From NCBI GenBank assembly GCA_007844125.1, contig CM017572.1:34399544-34463543 (forward strand): DNA of 64,000 nt. Direction: 5' to 3'. The stretch's first letter is position 1; the number at the start of each line of letters is the position of its first letter. A model generated the notes under the pieces. That model did not search any database. It had not been told where the DNA came from and saw only the letters and a program-made list of their open reading frames with translations. Source of the DNA: Sinonovacula constricta. Taxonomy: Eukaryota; Mollusca; Bivalvia; Cardiida; Solecurtidae. Of this stretch, positions 44,130 to 56,032 are shown in pieces. The translations under genes were made by a program, and so were the position numbers.

Positions 44130-44765
44130 ATGTTTATTTTAAAAAATCAAGAATTTAAATTATAAATAATTATTACATTTATATTTACAGCTTACAATTT
44201 ACATGTTTTCAGGCCTGTCCCCTGTAACATCTGTAATTCAACTAATATTATAAATAGAAAAGACTGGTTAAAGGCATCTCGAAAGGAATGTGGTATCCCA
44301 CTGAGCCAGGCCCCCACATGCTATGACCAGACCTGCTAATTGCTGGTCATCACTGCAGGGAGTCTTTAGCCAACATAGTACTAATCTGTCACAGTAATAC
44401 CTCTGATGGGTTAATGCAAAACTAAATTACCTGCTAGTATGGATGTGAGACAGTAGGCTAGTTTTGCACAAAGCCACAAACATTATTGTTAGTGATAATG
44501 TGGGTTGTTTACTATATGATCCCTTACAAATTCTTTATTGCATTAATTACTAGGTGTCAATTTTGTAACTGCAAGATTATGTATTTATTTCATAGCTAAA
44601 TATTTAATTTTGAAAATACATGAGAGATACAAGTTTTAGTATTCAAAATGACTTAAAATGAGTCTGAAGGACATTATTCTGACAATGAATGACTTTTTAA
44701 ATTGCTTTTGTTAGAAACGTTTCGTTACATTTTACAAATCCAAATAAAATATAACTTAAAATATA
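44130..44765. other. No feature seen
   Basis: AT-rich sequence. A GC-richer stretch at 44270-44400 (CATCTCGAAAGGAATGTGGT) shows no splice-flanked frame. Confidence 0.4.
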
Positions 44766-44770
44766 TATGA

Positions 44771-44951
44771 GAACTAAAAGAATGAAAGAAATTACAAAAT
44801 GTATAAGAAATAACAAAATCAACCAACAAAGTAAGAAAGAAAACAAATAAAGATTTATATATATATATAAATCTTTATTTGTTTTCTTTCTTACTTTGTT
44901 GGTTGATTTTGTTATTTCTTATACATTTTGTAATTTCTTTCATTCTTTTAG

Positions 44952-44954
<3 letters not shown>
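44771..44954. repeat. Perfect 184-bp palindrome
   Basis: Two 92-bp arms meet at 44862/44863 with no spacer. I compared the arms base by base and found no mismatch (left arm starts GAACTAAAAGAATGAAAGAA, right arm ends with its complement). Outside the arms the left flank reads ATATATATGA and the right (AT)n, so symmetry continues with a 2-base slip. Confidence 0.95.

Positions 44955-45040
<86 letters not shown>
44955..45040. repeat. (AT)43 microsatellite
   Basis: An uninterrupted AT dinucleotide run of 86 bp abutting the right arm of the palindrome. The frame that reads through it as Ile/Tyr repeats is not a gene. Confidence 0.97.
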
Positions 45041-45043
<3 letters not shown>

Positions 45044-45329
45044 TGCGTAATTGGTATATTCACAACTGTTTCCTTTACAAACTGTGAATGACTATGTTCA
45101 ACCCCCAGATATAGCATACATACACTTGGATCTTGAACAATACCTGTGTGACAGACACATCGTTACAGACTGTGGCAGCCTGGCTTATCAGAAAACAGAT
45201 GCCCTCACATGCTGGGTGGGGCAATAAATGGGGGGGGGGGGGGGGTCACTTATATAAGGCTCTTGAGATCCCTTTAACATGTGGACGATGGGGCCTATTT
45301 TTTAATTCCGAGGTCCCGCTGGCAGTCAT
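45041..45329. other. Spacer between (AT)n and the LINE 3' end
   Basis: Unique-looking sequence with a G14 run at 45231-45245. Nothing supported. Confidence 0.4.
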
Positions 45330-47829
45330 ATATTCTTTTTATTCATCCACATGCACCATAGAAGCAGAAATATAAGAGATAACACAACTCAAAAGATTAG
45401 TAAAAGAAGGGAAGGGAGATATATGTACCCGTGTTTGACAATTACAAAGGATATCTCCCGTTCCCTATAGATTAAGACTATTATTTAAATGTTTATTTTA
45501 TCAGAAGAGAGGGAGAGGATTTGGGAATTATTTATAGTTAATTATTTTATGAATATGGACAGGCCTGTGTCCCTCAGAGGCACTGTATGGCGAAAAACAC
45601 TAGAGCGCAGGAGAGATTTACGGTAAAGTATTATTTTTTCCCCTTTTCCCTAAGGTGCCTCACTCATCCGATGAAACCCGTGCGGCGCCCCCCGTGTGAT
45701 CAGAGTCTGCAACATATTTGCTCGATGTAATAGCCTCTACACTATGAATAACGTTGTAATATTTCATAGGTATTATTATTTAAAAAAAAAACTTGTTTTC
45801 ACAGATCTTGATTACTATGCTTATCTATTAAAAATTATATGTTGCATTTATAGTATTATTGTTCATTATAAGTATAAAATGTATTTGTGTTCATGCATGG
45901 AGAGTAAGTCTCTTCCTGTTAACTTTGATTCGCCATTTTTTTGGCACCATGTGTTGACGAGATGTATAAAAATCGGCTGTGTATTGATTGTTACTGTTTT
46001 AATTGTGTCACTGAGGGGGGTTTCGCACGGATTAACCATGTTTTCACTGGTATAACCGGGTGCCTTCTTGAGGATACGATTGTTCGAAACGGTAAAGGTG
46101 ATTTTCTACTTAGTATGTTGCGACCTTCACCTTCGATATATTTGTTTTCCCATGGTGTTCAGGAAAAGCAGGCAAGTTTGTTAAATAATTCTATTAATAT
46201 TACATTTCTTCTTTTCTTGCCTATATATTAATTAAATAGATCGTGGGACATTATTATAGATAATTGTACAATATTCGTAATACATTTTTTTTGGTATATA
46301 GTCAATATTCAATATATAAATAGTATAAGAGATTATAATTCAATCCTTGTTCTTATAGGAATTATGTATTACTATTGATGTTTATTTATTTACATTATGA
46401 TGGCTTTTTCTTATTATTTATCCGCATTCCGGAGAGCCCATGGCCTTTACAGGTAAAGAAGAAACTGTATAAGAGATTTTTAAAAATGTTAAAGTATATA
46501 TATTCAGTATTTTTGATTTCCATCCATTTCCTGGGTAGAACCACTGTCATTATTGATTTTTTTTTTGTGTGTGTGGATAGTATAGACAGGTTAATACATG
46601 GATATTATTCTTTTATTTTATCAGTTCTTTCTTTTTATCAATGTACACCTTAGAGTAGAGTAGAGAGGTTTGATATTATGTAAGACAACTCGATAGAAGA
46701 GACAGAACAGGGCCGAGACTTATACCAAATTTTGACAATTGCATAGAGCGTTGGTAGTCTTTGGCCCTGGGAAGTAGTTACCATTAGTCGGTAGTGTATA
46801 ATTTTTTTTAAAACATTCTAGTGTGTTTCATTTTTGGCCACGAACTCTCCCACGATGCTGTATTTTTTGTAGATGTAAGGCACCCAGTTTTCATCGGACA
46901 GTGAACCGAGTTCGCTTTGGTTTCCCCGAAGAGGTAATCTTATCCAGGGCCCCTATCACCCTCCCCTGTCATGCCTTCTCTGTACGCCCCTGCGGGATGC
47001 CCAGTAAAATTTTATTTATTTTTTGTTGAAGTTTGTTCACCTTCTGCAGGACAGGCCCTACCAACTTCCACCAGCCCCGCCTCCTTCTACTTGTGGGTGC
47101 GGGGCTAGTGGCCGATCCGGGCAAGCCGAGCCTTAAATTGGTCTGAAAATACATGGTATCATATGTCCATCAGGCCCTACCAACCATCCCCGTCCCCATC
47201 TATTGGCCTCTATCATCCCAGGGTCGGGGGTTGGTCCGGGCAAGCCGGGTTACTATATGTCCTTTATGTATTATTTGGGTCCAGAAGATACACAGTGTCA
47301 CACGCCCATCAGACCCTACCAACCATCCCCGGCCCCATCTATGGACCTTTATCATCCCAGGGTCGGGGGTTGGTCCGGGCAAGCTGGGTTGCTGTGTGAC
47401 ACTAATGCATCATCATGGTGTACATCCCACAGAGGCGCTCTTAATTTTCTGTGTTTTGGTATAGATGGATTTTACCAAAATAGCCCTTGTTGGAAGAGCC
47501 ACCCTTATATTTATACTATTTAGAAAAAGGGATGGCTCCCCAGTTCGACTCTGGGAGGGGCTGGTATTTTATCTGTTTATCCCAGAATAGAATTAATATA
47601 TTTTATTTAAAACTGTATAACAATGTTAAAAGAATCATCTTCTATTATGTTTATTTCATTAAATTCATTATAATGTTTTAATAATGTGTTTTATAGTAAA
47701 AGAACTGCAGGTCGTATAGGTTGTACCAATCAGGTGTATCATTGTGTTTCAAGGCTGATATATTTTGAGAAGGCATGACGTCGGGATGGTCGGACTTTTT
47801 TTTTTTTTTCATATCATTTACTCTGTTTT
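45330..47829 (-). other. LINE 3' UTR, ~2.5 kb
   Basis: Homology with the copy at 3612-4895 occurs in blocks: ACCAGCCCCTC then AGTCGAACTGGGGA (minus strand, near 47565-47540) against 3794-3818; tandem modules (47045-47400); and the terminal TCTCCCTTCCCTTCTTTT (near 45420-45405). The stretch 45700-46800 has no counterpart in the shorter copy and may be an insertion. No gene is supported inside it. Confidence 0.7.
47045..47400 (-). repeat. ~130-140-bp modules in the LINE 3' UTR
   Basis: Three modules (near 47050, 47170, 47310 on +), each with GGCCCTACCAAC or GACCCTACCAACCATCCCCG and GGGCAAGC(C/T)G. The last two are nearly identical, including CATCCCAGGGTCGGGGGTTG, implying recent unit duplication. 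Orthologous to the modules at 3955-4330. Confidence 0.85.
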
Positions 47830-50634
47830 TTAGATTTTTGTTGACATCTGGGTGTTGTGAATAAATTCTCCCAGTGCCTTAAATATTGTTGTTTCTAGTA
47901 GTTTGGGTGGGTAGAGGATATTTGTCTTGTTAAATACCAAATTTTCCGAAAGTAAAACTAATTTTATCCTCTCCCCCCTGTGGTCCTCGCATTGTAACAA
48001 CAGGTGTTTGTCATCAAACCGGACCCCGCACGTGGAACAATCTGGATTTAGGTTTAAGATATATTGGCCGGTACTGCCAGGTAAAAGAGTTGTGCCCAGT
48101 CTTGATCTTGTTATACTACATTCAATTCGAAAGTTACTTGAGTAAATTGGTGGGCGTTTTAGTGATGGTATTTTTGACCGTCCATCATTGATTTTGTCAT
48201 TAGTAATTTTACAATGTTGTTCCCATTTATTTAATAAATTTTTCCTTGATATTGAATAGATTTCAGTTGGTGCGAGGCCCGTGTGACGTCCTACCTGCAA
48301 AGCGCTCAGGCCGGCTTTGGCAGCCCCGTCAGCCCTTTCATTTCCCTAGATCCCTACATGTGCTGGACACCATGTTAGAGTGACAATGTGGCCTTTCTCC
48401 ATGCACTGGTTTGCTACAATTTTGATTTGATTGAGAAGGTCAGGCCTGGATCTGCTTTTATTATTTTCTATGGAGATAAGTGATCCTAAAGAGTCCGAAA
48501 AAATAACAGATCTTGTTTTTTCTTGTTTGTTTATCCAGCTCAAGGCCTGTAGGATGGCATTCATTTCCGCCGTATAGATGGAAGTTTTGTCTGATATTCT
48601 TTCCGAAAATGTTAGATCAATAGAAGGAATGACAAAAGCGGAAGCCACCCTACCCTTTTGGGGGTCTTTACTTCCATCTGTATATATTTTAACCCAGTTT
48701 TTGTATTTGCTGTCCAAATGCTCCAGTGTTAGCGCCTTGATTTTATTAGGGCAGTCATTTTTAGTGAACAGTTTTGTAAGACTTAGGTCGATCTCGGTTT
48801 TTTTCAGGGTCCACGGTTCCACCTCGGCCGGGCCGAGCGTCGCCACGCCGCTCTCTTCGACACCGCAGGCTTCCACCAGGTTTTGGGTATAAGCTCCAAA
48901 AGGGAGTGGGGGTGTCTTTTCAGATCCCCTCCTTGGTGTTTTGTAGAGGTAGCCGGTGCCGAAGATTTGATTCACAGGGTTGTCCGGTTTGGTACGGGCC
49001 CTGGCCCAATATCTAATTGACTGATCATCCCTCCGCAGACCTAGGGAAGGCACCCCAGCCTCTTGTTCCAATATGCTTATAGGTGTGGATTTTAGGGCCC
49101 CTAGTGCTATCCTGAGAGCTTGATTTTGTAGGCTGTCAAGCTTTTTAAGATTTGTTTTGGCTGCGATGGAGTAAATTTGACAGCCATAGTCAATTTTTGG
49201 ACGTATGAGAGACTTGTAGAGTAACAGAAGACTGTGTTTATCTGAACCGAAGTCAGTCCCTTTTAACATCCTCATTAAGTTCAAGTCTCTCTGGCATCTT
49301 TCAATGATGTCTTGTATATGACTCTTGAATGATAACCTCCTATCAAGAGTCATTCCCAGAAATTTTACTTTATCTTTAAAATTTACTTTTTCTCCCCCTA
49401 AATATACGTCCAAATCCATCTATTGTTTAAGTCCGAAAAGAATGCCTACAGTTTTACTTTGTGAAATTTTGAATCCCCATTTTTTTTACCACTCCCAAAT
49501 GGCGTCCAATCCGCTCTGGGCTTTTTTTCTGAGCGGTTTTAACGAGGAGCCAGTTAGCCATGCGCTCGAATCATCGGCGAATTGGCTCACTACTAGTCCC
49601 GTCCCTTCGACACTGCTAGGCAGGTCATTTATAAGGAGCGAGAACAGTAGTGGGGAGAGGATCGAGCCCTGTGGGGTACCCCTCTTTAGGGTCTCATGAT
49701 TTGATAGTGTGTTCCCCACTTTAACTTGGATTTTCCTATCATTTAAGAACGCTCTCAGGTACCTGTAGCAGTTGCCTGTTATACCATGGTCTTTAAGTTT
49801 AGTAAGAACTCCTGCATGCCATGTCAGATCAAAAGCGGCCTGTAGGTCGAGAAAGATGGCTGCAACATACCTCCTTCTATTCCTAGCATAGATTATGTCA
49901 TGTTGCAGTCTAACGAGCTGATCTAATGTGCTCCTACCTTTTCTAAATCCGGATTGAAAGGGATTTATAATGTTTTTTTATTCTAATAGATGTTCTAAAC
50001 GAGCCTTTACCACCCCCTCGAGCAATTTCCCGGCATGGGATGTCAGGCTTATGGGTCTATATGATTTTGGTTCGTTTTCAGGTTTATTTAGTTTTAGTAA
50101 AGGTATAACTATGGCTTCTTTCCAGGTTTCGGGGTATATCCCTGTCGTCCACACCATGTTAAATAATTTGAGCCAAAGTTCTAGGGCTTTTTTGGGCATA
50201 TTTTTAAACAACATGTAAGAGATCCTATCCTTGCCCGTGGCTGAGCTACTCCTAGTTCTGATTACGTCTTCAAGTTCCGAAATTGAGAAGCTGTTATTGA
50301 GAGGTATATTATTCTCTCCTGGGAGTTCTATTTTTTCTTTGTTTTCTGACTCAAATTTTGCCTGGATTTCTAATATTTCTGTAGAGATATTTGAGTCGCT
50401 GGAGACATCCTTATAATGAGAGACAAGTATGTTAGCTTTCTCTATGGGGGTGACTGCGGATGTCTTATTATCTTTTAGTAGTGGTATGGGGCTATATGAA
50501 TTTCCTCGAATTCTGCGGGTTTTTTTCCAAAAATCAATCAAATTCGTGTTGTGATTGCTCGAATTGCAGAATTCCTCCCAGTCTTGCCTCTTGGCATCTA
50601 GTATGACCTTTGTTGCGCTTCTCTGAGCCTCCAT
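47830..50634 (-). pseudogene. LINE ORF2, reverse transcriptase and RNase H, four in-frame stops
   Basis: One frame runs from 50634 to the terminal TAA at 47830, interrupted by TAA 49978-49980, TAA 49486-49488, TAG 49420-49422 and TAG 48346-48348. RT motifs in order: KSYRPISLTS; FLDLQAAFD (catalytic Asp, motif A, near 49860); RGTPQGSILSPLLF (motif B); QFADDSSAW (FADD, motif C). RNase H follows with YTDGSK, AEMNA, FSDS and CPAHVGI-GNERAD, so the D-E-D-D set is present. The C-terminus adds a Cys segment (STCGVRFDDKHLLLQCEDH). The protein would synthesise cDNA at the nicked target and degrade the RNA strand. Confidence 0.9.
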
Positions 50635-50678
50635 GTACCCATTATAGTTTTCTGGACATGGATTTCTCTTTAATTTAT

Positions 50679-51674
50679 TTAGTGATTTTTTTCGCCCCTT
50701 GACTGCATCATTACAAGTTTTGTTCCACCACGGGACAAGGCTTCTCCTGTGTTTTTTGTCCTACTGACCGGGATGCACTCCCTCACAATAAATAGAAACT
50801 TTTCTGTTAAGAGCTGACAGTGCATGTCTACATTTGTCGAGTGTATTCCATCAGGGTTAATTTCCTCGCACATTTCTTTGAATTTTTCCCTATCTGCTTT
50901 TTTATAGTTAAATTTGGTGTCAGAATTATTTTTTGGCTCTGGCATACCATGTTTTTGAATTGAGGTGATGATTGGGAAATGATCTGAACCCCAAGTATCT
51001 TCCATTACTCCCCAGTCCGAAATTACCGAAAGTCTTGGACTAGCTATCGTTAGATCTAAACAAGTCAACGCTTGGCCTACTCTGGTTGGACTGCCGTCAT
51101 TTAGTAGGACTTTACCTGTGTCCGTTACCCAGTTCCAAACAACCTCCCCATGACGGTCAGTACTGGTTGAACCCCAAGCTACATGGTGGGCATTGAAGTA
51201 CTGGTTGAACCCCAAGCTACATGGTGGGCATTGAAGTCACCAGTTATGATGCTGTCTTTGTGCTCACCTGCCAAAAGTGAGTTTAATTTGTTAATTACTT
51301 CAGGGTTCCAGCCCCTGGAGTAAAGATTGACCAGAGTTAGAGGGAATTGTTCTAAATAAAGGTTGATTATTGGCAATTCGACCTTTGTTTCCCCGTTTTG
51401 ATCCCTGATGTTTTCCACAGTGACCTCTGCATGATTGATAGAATCTTTAACATACACTATCAGCCCCCCACATACTTGGTTGTTTGTATTTAGATGATAT
51501 TTGTAATTCCCCTTGTATCCAGGTATTTTTTTAATTGCGTTTTTTGGTAATTTTGATTCCTGGATGCATATGACATGGATATCATGTTTGTCTAAATATT
51601 CCAAAATATTTGCCTGTTTATGTGCAGTTAACCCCCCAGCATTAAAGGATCTTAGGTTAAAGTTTCGATTGAAT
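50679..51674 (-). pseudogene. LINE ORF2, endonuclease part, split by a 38-bp duplication
   Basis: EEP-type endonuclease with NAGGL near the N-terminus, the catalytic Glu in IQESKL, GDFNAHHVAWGS and the late SDH in WGSDHFPI. A perfect 38-bp tandem duplication (51161-51198 and 51199-51236) follows GDFNAHH and shifts the frame by two; a single copy of it would put both halves in the same frame. The frame overlaps the ORF1 stop, with a TGA just upstream and no ATG in its first 60 codons, so the normal start may be by reinitiation. A second shift at the T run near 50685-50691 separates it from the RT. Confidence 0.83.
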
Positions 51675-53548
51675 TTATCTGCGGTTGGATGTCAGTCTTC
51701 CTTTACTAGGAATTTGGTTTTTAACCTTTCTGGGAGTTGCGGGCCTCTTCAAGGGTGTTCTCAATAGCCCGGTCGCGAACTCGGTGGGTATTTGACGGGG
51801 GGTCCCAGGAGCATGGTTAGGTTTTGTGGAGTGCAGTGAGTCGTGGATTTGGAGCTTTTTTATGATCTGTTGTTTTAGAAATTTATCAAGGTTGACACCT
51901 GTTCTGATGGTGGTTTTAGCTCTAATATCCTTGATAATAGTTAACAAATCATAAATGGAGATTGTTAGTTTAATTTCTTTATGTACAATGTCAATACTGT
52001 ACCCAGTCCCCTTTTCTTCTTGCAGAACTTTTATATTAATGGGAGAGGACTGGGTTGCTCTATCCACTCCTCTAGAGGGTAGGGCTGTCTCTGTTGTCAC
52101 TGGGGGGGGGGGGAGGTTTGTGGGTGTCACCTCACCGCTTTTCATTGGCTGAGGCGATAAGTCCACTTCCCCTGTGGCAACCGGGACAACCTTGTTGGTA
52201 GGCAGGGACTCACCATCTAGACAGTCTTCGACTTCGTCGGGATCTGTCTCAGATTCGGAGTCGCTGCTGCTATCCGACAGGGATGATATTGAAATAGACT
52301 CATCCCCGTCCAACAGCAGGACTACGTCGTCCTCTACCACCATTTTAGTTTCTATTTCGCACTCCTCAATTGTTATGGGGTGGGTGTGCACGGAACCGTC
52401 GGTTTTTCTAGTTTGGTAGCCGGGTGGTTTCACCCCCCGGTCACACCTCCCTAACCCCGAGGTCCGCTGAGGTCCCCCCTGGGGCACGGAGCACAGAATC
52501 TGGAAACTTCCATGCCTTCCGTCTCCTACGTGCCGCCAGAGTTTACCCTCAGCGTCCCTCACCAGGCGGTTTATTGGCCTTCCGGGGCCCTCCACCCTCC
52601 CCTGGGACTGGGGGGGGGGGCTTGGGTTTCCCACGGGGGCCTGACCTGGCAACGGAGTGCGTGCACTATTATATAGGTGGGAAGAGGTGGGCGGCACTTG
52701 TGCGTTGGCTTTCTGCCACCCAACCCCTTCTCTCCTCATAAGCCAAGTCACTTTGGCTGCCCTTATATAAGAGGGGCAGCCCCTATAGCTCGTTGTGTGG
52801 GCACCATGACAATTTGTGCACTTGTTAAAATTCGCAGTGCACTGTTTTATGCCATGCTCCCCCCCCCGCACTTTGCACATTTCAGTTGACCCCGGCATCT
52901 CTGTGATTTGTGGCCGAAGCCCTGGCATCTGAAACATTTAAGTGGAGGGGCTGCATACTCTTGGACGGGAAACAGTATATCAGTTCCCCGTATTTTGACA
53001 TTTGTTGGCAGCTCCCTCCCTGTAAATTTTAGTAATACCGCTGTTGATTCCCTGCCGAATTTGTTTTTTAGGCGGTATGCGGATGTTATGATTTGATTTG
53101 CAGATGTAGATGTGAAGTGTTCTGGAACTGTGTTTATGTCTGTGTTGAGGGGGATATTGTGGATCACCCCCTCACAGTGTGTTCCGGCAGTGAGCTCAGC
53201 AGCGGTAATTCCCACCCCCGCCAAAGATAAAGGCTTTTTTTTCAGGACGCCTACCAGAGCCTCGGCAGACGCCATCTCTAAAAGGTAGGCCCCAGACGCA
53301 AGGGGCACCCCCCTTTTGACTCCTTTGCCAATTTCCGTATTGATGGCCCTGGCCATCGTAAATAAGGATAAATTGCCCAGAGTTTTGTCCCCCCCCCCCC
53401 CCCCCCCCTCCGCCGGAATAATCAATTTGTGAGGCCAGGTGCTTTTATTTATAAGATGTGTCTGGTTGGGAGTTCTGGGTCTACCTAGCAAAGGAGAGAG
53501 ATTTTGCCTGTCCCCTCCCCCCTGCGCTCTAGTGGTGGACTGAAACAT
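51675..53548 (-). pseudogene. LINE ORF1 (Gag-like nucleic-acid-binding protein), frameshifted
   Basis: ATG at 53548. The first part reads to about 52865 and contains CFRCQGFGHKSQRC and the start of a second knuckle (CAKCGG). The frame is then lost in a run of nine G (C run at 52859-52867 on +) and continues one frame over with EHGIKQC and CTNCHGAHTTSYRGC, giving three knuckles. After them come a Pro-rich linker, an acidic Ser/Asp-rich stretch (near 52230-52330) and a basic C-terminus ending at the stop at 51675. In the intact family it coats the element RNA. Total length would be about 620 residues. A homopolymer assembly error is a possible alternative to a true mutation. Confidence 0.82.
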
Positions 53549-53664
53549 TCTTTCTTATAGTGTTTTCCACAGAGTGAAAACAAGGGTAGCACAGTGTGTA
53601 GCTTTGTGCTGGTGTACTTACTGATTTTAAGGCTATAGGTGGGATGTCCACTCTGTAGCATCAA

Positions 53665-54228
53665 TTAAAATATGCTATATCAAACAAATAAAATGAGAAG
53701 ATGCAAAATAGTATAACTAACCATATGCTTATCATAGCTCTAGTTTAAACTAATTATCACAGTATATTATCAAATAAAAATTAAAATATCACAGGTGTTT
53801 ATATATAGTATTATCTTCTCTCAAGTGTATGTATTTGTGTGTGTATGGGGAGGTTATAGTGAACAATAGTATTCCTCCGCTAATGGACTGAGACAAAGGG
53901 TAGATGTTGCATAGATAAATAAACCCTCACGCTGTAATCAAGACCAAATATTTTTGTAATAGGTAAAAATGTAGTTGCTTGTATTTTATTATATTATGTT
54001 TAACTGAAGGACAAATCAGAATTTAGACCAAGCAACCACAACCTAAAGATAAAGCCAAAATGGGGAGGGGTACTTAACTTTTTCAATTGTAAACAAACAA
54101 AAGATGGCCGACGGAAATGGATATAGTAGCAGTTCGAGGCAGTTGCGAAGCAGTTTCTAATAATGGATGAGGCGGCGTGCGACGTAGTGTTGACAGAAAA
54201 AATTTAACCTCTTGTCGTTCTGCCCTTT
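53665..54228. other. No gene supported
   Basis: AT-rich upstream flank of the LINE. At 54105 AAGATGGCCGACGGAAATGG has a good start context, but the frame closes after 18 codons and no donor follows. Confidence 0.4.
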
Positions 54229-54950
54229 AGCATCGGAATATGGTGAAGATTGGGCCTTAAATGTAGCCTCTAGCGTGTTCAAAAGCGTTTCCTAAGATTT
54301 GACCTAGTGACCTACTTTTTGACCTCACGTGACCCAGTTACGAACTTATCAAAGATTTCATGCAGACAAACATTCCGACCAAGTTTGGTGAAGCTTGGCT
54401 AAAAATGTGTTCTCAAGTGTGTTCACAAGCTTTTTCTAAAATTTGAACTAGTGACCTTCTTTTTGAACCCACGTGACCAAATGACCAACTTATCCAAGAT
54501 TTCATATAGACAAACATTCTGACCAAGTTTGATGAAGATTGGCCTATAAATGTGGCCTCTAGTGTGTTCACAAGCTTATTCTAAGATTTGACCTAGTAAC
54601 CTACTTTGTGATCCGACATGACCCAGCAGCGAACTCATCAAAGATTTCATACAGACAAACATTCTTACCAAGTTTGGTAATGATTGGGCTATATATGCGG
54701 CCTCTAGTGTGTTCACAATTTTTTCCTTAAATTTGACCTAGTGACCTGCTTTTTGACCCCATGTGATCCAATAATGAACTCATCTAAGATTTCATGTATA
54801 CAAACATTCTGACCAAGTTTGATGAAGATTAGATAAAAAAGTGACCTCTAGTGTGTTAACAATCTAAAATGTTGACGACAAACAACAAATGAAGCGGTAT
54901 CACAAAAGCTTCCCTTGAGCACTTTGTGCTCAGGTGAGCTAAAAATGTGA
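54229..54950 (+). repeat. 145-bp tandem array (family R3)
   Basis: Unit starts (TTTGACCTAGTGACCT or a variant) fall at 54298, 54442, 54587 and 54732, so the period is 144-145 bp. Each unit has AAGATTTCAT, ACAAACATTC and GACCAAGTTTGGTGAAG(A/C)TT. The array ends GAGCACTTTGTGCTCAGGTG then AGCTAAAA, a short hairpin followed by the GGTGAGC terminus shared with family R2. Confidence 0.92.
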
Positions 54951-54954
54951 CATG

Positions 54955-55530
54955 AGTGGCAAGATTTAAGAATTGTAACATCCAATTAAATTGCAATAGA
55001 TGGATGCCCTAGAGAGAAGAATTCTAATTAAATAATAATAATAACTGTAGTCAACAGGCGTGCAATTAAGATAGGTCCACATCAGACTCGAACTGATAAT
55101 ACACCAAGGAACTGCACCTGCATGGACCAACACCTACATTACCAGTCGACTGTGATTTCCATTTTTGTTTACTAGCATATATTTAGGTAACTAATATATA
55201 TAATGCATAAAATGATCCAAACATAGAATGTAAACACGAATGGTGTTTTAAACAATAACTATGGATAAAATGAAATAAAGTAATATGTTCATCAAAACTT
55301 AAGGTATGAGCAGACTAAACCATCTCTATATCCATAGGAAATAAAATCAGCACACAATCATATAAACAAAAATATATTGATGCCTTATTAATAATAAAAT
55401 AGCACTAATAAAGGCTCTTCTTACCTTTGTATCTTTCTTCCAAAGGTTCTACATACCTTTATATCTTTCTTGCATCTCAAATCGTCAAGTATATAATTTA
55501 GGGATCTCTCAGGTGAAGTCACCATTTTCC
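54955..55530. other. No gene supported
   Basis: AT-rich. TCAGACTCGAACTGATA at 55083 is weakly like an inverted B box. Confidence 0.4.
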
Positions 55531-55534
55531 AGCC

Positions 55535-55810
55535 TAAAGCGGCCAGTCCAGATCAGCCCCCGGCCGTGACCGGAGACTCGGGCTTGGGGAAGTTGGGAGG
55601 ACTCGATTCCGCAGACTTCTTTTAAATATAATAATACATGCATATGATAATTTAATAGGGACTTCATTCATCCCATAAACATACACCAAAATAGGATCTA
55701 GCGCGGCCAGTCCAGATCGGCTACCGGTCGTGTCCCGAGAGGCTCGACTTTGGGGGAAGTCTGGATGACTCGTCTCTGTAGAATGCTTTCAAATGATTAA
55801 ATGCGCAAGT
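55535..55810. repeat. Direct repeat pair, ~165-bp offset
   Basis: GCGGCCAGTCCAGATC(A/G)G occurs at 55538 and 55703, followed in both by GGCCGTG/GGTCGTG, GGGGAAGT and GACTCG. It recalls, but does not clearly match, the GGAAGTTGGTAGG modules of the LINE 3' UTR. Confidence 0.6.
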
Positions 55811-56032
55811 ATATATTAATCCTATTATTTGGGTGCCAAGCCCCACCCATATCTATATAATACACACGTCTTATATTTTAACTGTGTATACAATAAAAAC
55901 ACTTTTAACGCCATGCCAGGCAACTCAGATCAGCCATTTGGATCCGTATCCAGATTGGAAGCAGGGGCGGATGGAAGTTTGTAGAGTATTTCTCGTATAT
56001 GTAGCAGTTTAACTGGTAGTTCGTTCTAATCG

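Larger units (their letters stand above)
45330..53660 (-). mobile_element. Near-complete I-type non-LTR retrotransposon (LINE)
   Basis: On the minus strand, in order: a short 5' leader; ORF1 with CCHC zinc knuckles; ORF2 with apurinic-like endonuclease, reverse transcriptase and RNase H; and a long 3' UTR with tandem modules. The RNase H domain after the RT and the knuckle-bearing ORF1 place it in the I superfamily (I/Nimb-like). The 3' end is set by homology to the copy at 2190-4895, which ends with the same GTGCATGTG and AT-rich tail. The 5' boundary is approximate. The coding region holds two homopolymer frameshifts, one 38-bp duplication and four in-frame stops, so this copy cannot encode its proteins. 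Confidence 0.9.

Noticed and set aside
44879..45091. Open frame across the palindrome and (AT)n
   Set aside because: Ile/Tyr repeat translation of a microsatellite.
51513..52889. Plus-strand open frames over the LINE
   Set aside because: Shadows of the minus-strand ORF1 and endonuclease.
54105..54160. ATG in good context (ATGGCCGACGGAAATGG), possible first exon
   Set aside because: The frame ends after 18 codons and no GT donor fits before the stop. Only weak resemblance to ATGGCGAATCAG at 37043.
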